Shown here in pieces: positions 59,301 to 64,000 of a stretch of DNA of 64,000 nt. The notes beneath the pieces were generated by a model. That model did no database searches. It was not told the DNA's origin and saw only the letters and a list, made by a program, of their open reading frames with translations. Origin of the DNA: Pempheris klunzingeri. Lineage: Eukaryota; Chordata; Actinopteri; Acropomatiformes; Pempheridae. The stretch is from assembly GCF_042242105.1 (NCBI RefSeq), contig NC_092024.1, positions 8,689,501 through 8,753,500 on the forward strand, written 5' to 3'. The position numbers were made by a program, and so were the translations under genes. Position 1 is the stretch's first letter. Every line of letters starts with the position of its first letter.

Positions 59301-62024
59301 AATCTGCTCTCTATTCAAATTCAGGTTCAGCCTTGATTAAATATCTTTCTATTGGAATATTCCTATTTTATAAATGCCTCCATATGTGTAGCTTTTGTGA
59401 AACTGCGAAACTTTGTATTATTATTCATCAAAGTTTAAGAATACACCATGGAAACATTAACTAGTCAAAGGGAGGGTCTAGATAAAATATTGTAGTCAGC
59501 ACCATAAATCCCATAAGTAAGAAAATATGTTGATGCAGTAACATATTTAGAATTGTAGACTTGTCTCCAACATTATAATGATAATAATAATATAATGAAT
59601 TGCGACCTATGGTAAGCTCCTATAATAGGAGAATCTCTCTCTTTCTCTATGCTGCTGGTATCTTAATGTGTAATAAACTGGTTTTGGAATCATTTTATTT
59701 TATGAATGCATTTTTCCTGTGCAGCCCTAAATTATACGCTGCCTCCCTAAGTTTGCACTCAGTCGCTAAAACTTTGAGAACCCCTGCTCTAAACCATTAA
59801 AAAAAAATGTTGCTCTTGTTTAACCGTTAAAAGTGGATTTTACTAATGAGATCTTCAAACATATTTTCATGTTACATGTAAGTCCCCATAATTGCTATTT
59901 TGAACACTCAAAGCTGAAATATTAGATTAAATTTAATTGGATTATATGTGTAAATGTTTCTCATCTCCACTTTGAGTGAGAGCCAATAATGTGTCACTAT
60001 TACGTGGGAGATTTGTGTGCCGTGCTCTTAATATGTGCTGTATGTGCACTCGGAGAGCCTTGGGAATCTTACTTCTTCTAGGAAAGAGAGCAAGGCGGTG
60101 CACATTCAGCAGCGAAGCAACTAGAAACACACAAACACACCCTGAGTGACTAGACTGTAGCTGAAAATTCTTATTATTGTTATGCGAGGCTGCTGCAAAT
60201 AAATAAAAATCTCACCCCGAAAGCTTCTTTATAACGTATTCTTTATAACCATATGTGACTGGGTTTTTAATAGACGTTGAGTTACACAGGATTGTTGGCA
60301 CAGTGCTCCTGACAAAAGTTTGCTATACACTGAGCCACTGTAGAATTTCATGGGTTATTTGCATATAGATAGCACAATCAAAGATCTGCAATGACATCAG
60401 AGTTTGAATTTTTAGATTGCTTAAGTGTCAAAGTGATGATTGGATGAAAACGAATGATTAACAGCAGCACGTTCCATCAGTTGCCCGTATGACAACAAGC
60501 AATGATGAAAATGAATACCGGAGAGGGGAGCGGGAAGGGCAAACGGGTCAGCGGTATTGGTATTCAGAGCAGAGTGAACAAGGAATCAGCATGTAAGGTA
60601 CACATCTCTAAGCTTAAAGATGCCCTAACATCCTTTAAGACAAATTGTGTGTTTATGTTGTATAGGCTATTAGTTCAGAGCGTGCGCATACATCTCTGGG
60701 CTTTGTACTCTCTCACTCACTCCATGAAGGCTGGGGTCCCAGCACAGTGCTGCCATGCTCTGCATCTCAATAACACCATTAGTATTCAAGGTCTGTAAAC
60801 TCTGCTGGACTAAAAATACTGGCAAACTAAGACCGTGCTTGATTAGATGAATGCAGTTTACACGCATGCTTCTCTCTGTGGATAATGTCTGCAGTTATTC
60901 TTACGTATATTGTGGATAAACTGACTTAGCTTTGGCATTGTGGAGGAGCTGCATTGTCTTTATTTTACCACTGTGCTGCTGAAAAGTGGTATTACCTTGC
61001 AGGAAATTGGGTGTAACAATTTCCCTGTGCACCGGGTGGCAGTGTTAGCAAAGGAATTCTTGCCATGGCATCTCACACCTCTTATATGTTGGTTATCATT
61101 TCCAGGAACTTATAATCTACAGTTATTTTCTGCAATAATCAGCACCCATTAACACGCTACTTTATAACATGACATAAAAGCAAACGCAAGACGGAATGTT
61201 TGCATGTTTAAAGTACAAGATATTATAATTAATCATCGTCATTGTCATTATTTCTAACAGCTTCACTCATCCATCTAGCACTTTTTTTTTTTTTTACAGA
61301 TGGAGATGAAGAAGCCAGTCAGCAGGTGGTAACTGAAAGAAACTCGCATGTGCAATTTCATTACACCTTTACTCAAGAGCACAAATTGAGTTCTTGTTAG
61401 AGAGATTGTGCTGCCCGCGAATGCAGTTGAGAGCAACTCTGCGGTTCTTCCGCCACAGTGTTGCAGGAGCCTTTGTGAAAGGTCAGGTAAGCAGCTGTGA
61501 CATTGTTCCACTCACCAAATGTCACAATGTCCCAGGGGTTGATGTGACTGACGGGGGACCTTATCTGGTGGTATAACACCACCACTGATGGAGGACCGTG
61601 CAAGGGTTGCTGGTAGTGAAGTGGAAGATAACAGGTGCCGGGCTGGTCAATACCAATCAAGGCCGCGAGCGTAATCGTTCACTGCGATTAGCCCAGTACT
61701 TTGGTTTGCCAGTTAAGTGAGTCAATGTTATGTTTTTTTATCAAAGTCAAACTCAAATTTGAATTCTCTTCATCTCAAGGACATATAAATGATAATGATG
61801 ACTATAATGATACGGCAGCTATTGCGCACATTTTTTCTGGTTTTCGAAAGGTTAAACTGTTTTGGACGTATTGGTAGAAATAAAATGAGTTTTAGCCTCT
61901 GGTTGGATGTTTTCCCATTATATTATATTATAAGTGCATTGCAAACTGGAGATTGCACACGGTAGCCCATACAAGTTGATGCAAAGCAGTTTCCCCCCCA
62001 TTTCAGCAAGCCCGCATGTTTCAT
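56395..62024. other. Gene-free stretch
   Basis: Mostly AT-rich non-coding sequence. Visible structure includes a 10-bp-arm hairpin (57190-57213) and a higher-complexity, CpG-bearing patch at 61430-61720 (GCCGCGAGCGTAATCG near 61662). No exon can be supported. The interval could be intergenic or a large intron of an unseen neighbour. Confidence 0.35.
57190..57213. repeat. 10-bp-arm hairpin
   Basis: GACAGATTGT and its exact complement ACAATCTGTC are separated by a 4-base loop (CTTT). It is a small structure without context. Confidence 0.6.
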
Positions 62025-62110
62025 TAGATCGGCATCACCTTAGTTTAGCATGCTAACATGCTAACATTTGCTAATTAGCAATAAACAGATAAACAACTGA
62101 GGTTGAGGGG
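62025..62110 (+). repeat. Fragment of the 51.4-kb dispersed repeat
   Basis: TTAGTTTAGCATGCTAACAT, then GCTAACATTTGCTAATTAGC and AATAAACAGATAAACAACTG, matches part of the teleost repeat seen at 51370-51665, here truncated at both ends. Confidence 0.65.
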
Positions 62111-64000
62111 AGTATTTGAAGTACGTAGACAGGATGGTTGTGCTAAATATGTACATGAGCCCAAGATAGACTGGTTTCTTAACAAAAAAATTTTTTTTTT
62201 CTTTTAAACGAATTGGATATTCAGTCAGTATTCAGAGTTCTACACCATTAAAATACATTTTCCCAGCTGTACAGAAACGAGCTCTAAAAGCTGCAATAAA
62301 ATTAGGTTTCGCTCAGACATTAACTTTATATTTAACGTGATGTAATCCAAATAGTTAGTCCTTAAGGAACTGCTGCTGCAAGAATTTCATTATTTTAGGT
62401 TGAATGGGGAGTTTTAATGGACTCTAGACTAAGAACTTTCATTCCTTGTCAGTGTTCAGCTCTGGGGGAACTTTGTATCTTTGAAAGATTTTAATGCACA
62501 GAAATGCTCAAATGTAAAATAGCAGTGAAATATAAGAACTCTAGCAGCTTCCATGAAATATTTAGAGCAAAGGTACGAACGTTCACAGTCCTTGAATGAA
62601 CCCAATGAAGAGTGATTCATGTAGAGTTTGATTGTGAGCATGCCCACCCCCTCACTTCTACCTCCTCCTTCCCCTCCTCCTCCTCCTCCTCCTCCAGCCT
62701 TGCAGTAGCTGTCGACAATCTCCTGTCAACTGCATTGTCACTACTAAAAACAGTGTTACAGCACGTGTAACTTCCCTTGTCTCTGCCCTGTAAGCTGTTG
62801 GGAGGAACACTGCATTTTATTTCCATGTGCCCCCTAATGAGGATAGCTGAAAGGCACATTGGACTCTCAGTGTCTGGGTGATATATGCTGTATATCAGTG
62901 TTAGCCAAGATTGTTGATTGCTTCTCCTCTGCTAACCCAACCTTACTTATCATGTTGAAATATCAGATGTTCTTATGAGTTCTTATGGTCACTATATTAC
63001 AGCTGCATTCATTTGTGGCTTCTTGGTTGCAGCAGAGCAAGCTGTAAACAATGATGTGCAAACAGTTACCATATAGTGACCTATTTAAGACATCTCGCAG
63101 ATCTGGATTAACATTTAAGTGGATGAATGTTAATCCACATTTAGTCATCTTTTTGTTCTTCAACAAACCCCTGAAACCCCTAAAAGCTCAGCTGTTCACC
63201 ACATAGTTGTTAACTTTGTCTGCTGCTGGGGACTGGGAAGGTAGCGCACTGTGGGACTGTCAAGACTTTCCCCTGTAAGCAGCTGCCTGTTGTGGCTGGA
63301 GACAAGGTCAACGAGAGCAGCGGTGAGAGTCAAACAGTTTTGACAGAACCAAAACAATAAAGCTGTAAGCTGTAAAACCGAAACAATGAGCTGAACAGCG
63401 CGAAAAAGCTCAAACTGAGGAGAATTTCAGATTTGGGTCATAATTCCATCACGTTACACGTAGCTATCTGAACAAACGTTACTGCAAAAATACCAATTAG
63501 CGCTCATTTCTCATTTCACTATGTCAGATTTGATAACAAACTTCCAGATTAAGCGATCACAAAGATGCTAACTCTCTTCACTTTTCATCAATTATTGTGG
63601 CAGCACTGCCGTTTCTGTGCAGTGTGATACTTGGACAGTGACCAAACAGCCAGTCCCTGTTGGATCTATATCATTAAACATTACAAGTGTTTACAGATGG
63701 ACACAGAAGAACATGCACTAGTTCTATGCTGTGTTATTGCTCACAGGCTAAACATCCCCTGTGAGCCAGTCTGTGAGCTTTTCAATTAGCTAATACTATA
63801 GAAGCAAACACCAAATATCATTGAATTGCATCAAAGATCAATACCAAACATCAAAATGAATTAGAGTCTATTCATAATCCTATGCTACTTCATCAAAACA
63901 CCCATCTAAAGAAGTAAGTGTCTGATAATGATTAATATAAAGAACATTGGTGTGTTGCTACACTTGAGCCTGTGTGTAAAAGTTTAAATAAACTACAGGA
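62111..64000. other. Gene-free stretch to window end
   Basis: Contains a (TCC)n-rich pyrimidine tract at 62661-62696 and otherwise ordinary AT-rich sequence. No exon is recognised. Confidence 0.4.

Noticed and set aside
1..64000. tRNA, rRNA, CRISPR array, integrated virus or bacterial operon
   Set aside because: None was seen: no cloverleaf with A/B boxes that I could support, no spaced direct repeats of CRISPR type, no long terminal repeats or viral-type coding regions.

Overview
The window is a piece of a ray-finned fish nuclear genome, most likely a percomorph teleost. The evidence is the protein-coding content (vertebrate genes split by short GT-AG introns), (CA)n/(TG)n microsatellites, a Tc1/mariner remnant, a TTAA-flanked piggyBac-type MITE and several interspersed repeats of a kind I know from teleost genomes. 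Four vertebrate genes can be reconstructed exon by exon with consistent reading frames. There is no sign of bacterial, organellar or viral sequence.

Layout. 1-14.3 kb is mostly non-coding: a perfect 17-bp-arm hairpin, microsatellites, a 10/20-bp minisatellite (6.82-7.33 kb), the Tc1 remnant (7.95-8.35 kb) and one orphan exon-like segment (12.9 kb). 14.7-30.1 kb holds WDR43 (UTP5), minus strand, 18 coding exons, 657 aa. 32.5-35.0 kb holds TRMT61B, plus strand, 7 coding exons, 492 aa. 35.8-38.4 kb holds SPDYA (Speedy/RINGO A), minus strand, 6 coding exons, 320 aa. 41.3-45.9 kb holds PCARE (C2orf71 homologue), plus strand, one very large exon and a short terminal exon, 1168 aa. 46.7-64 kb has no recognisable exon; it holds dispersed repeats, the piggyBac MITE and a few higher-complexity patches that may be regulatory.

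Relations between genes. WDR43 and TRMT61B diverge from a 2.4-kb spacer that carries a CTCF core. TRMT61B and SPDYA converge, with poly(A) signals only about 135 bp apart. SPDYA and PCARE diverge. The SPDYA-TRMT61B-WDR43 order and orientation match human chromosome 2p23, but here PCARE lies beside SPDYA, whereas in human it lies beyond WDR43. The genes share a neighbourhood and not a pathway: nucleolar ribosome assembly (WDR43), mitochondrial RNA methylation (TRMT61B), CDK activation in germ cells and cell cycle (SPDYA), and the photoreceptor outer-segment cilium (PCARE).

I found no convincing undescribed system. The points most worth checking are the orphan exon near 12.9 kb, the micro-rearrangement of PCARE, the decamer minisatellite, the upstream ORF of TRMT61B, the CTCF cores, and the CpG-bearing patches in the right-hand gene-free part.
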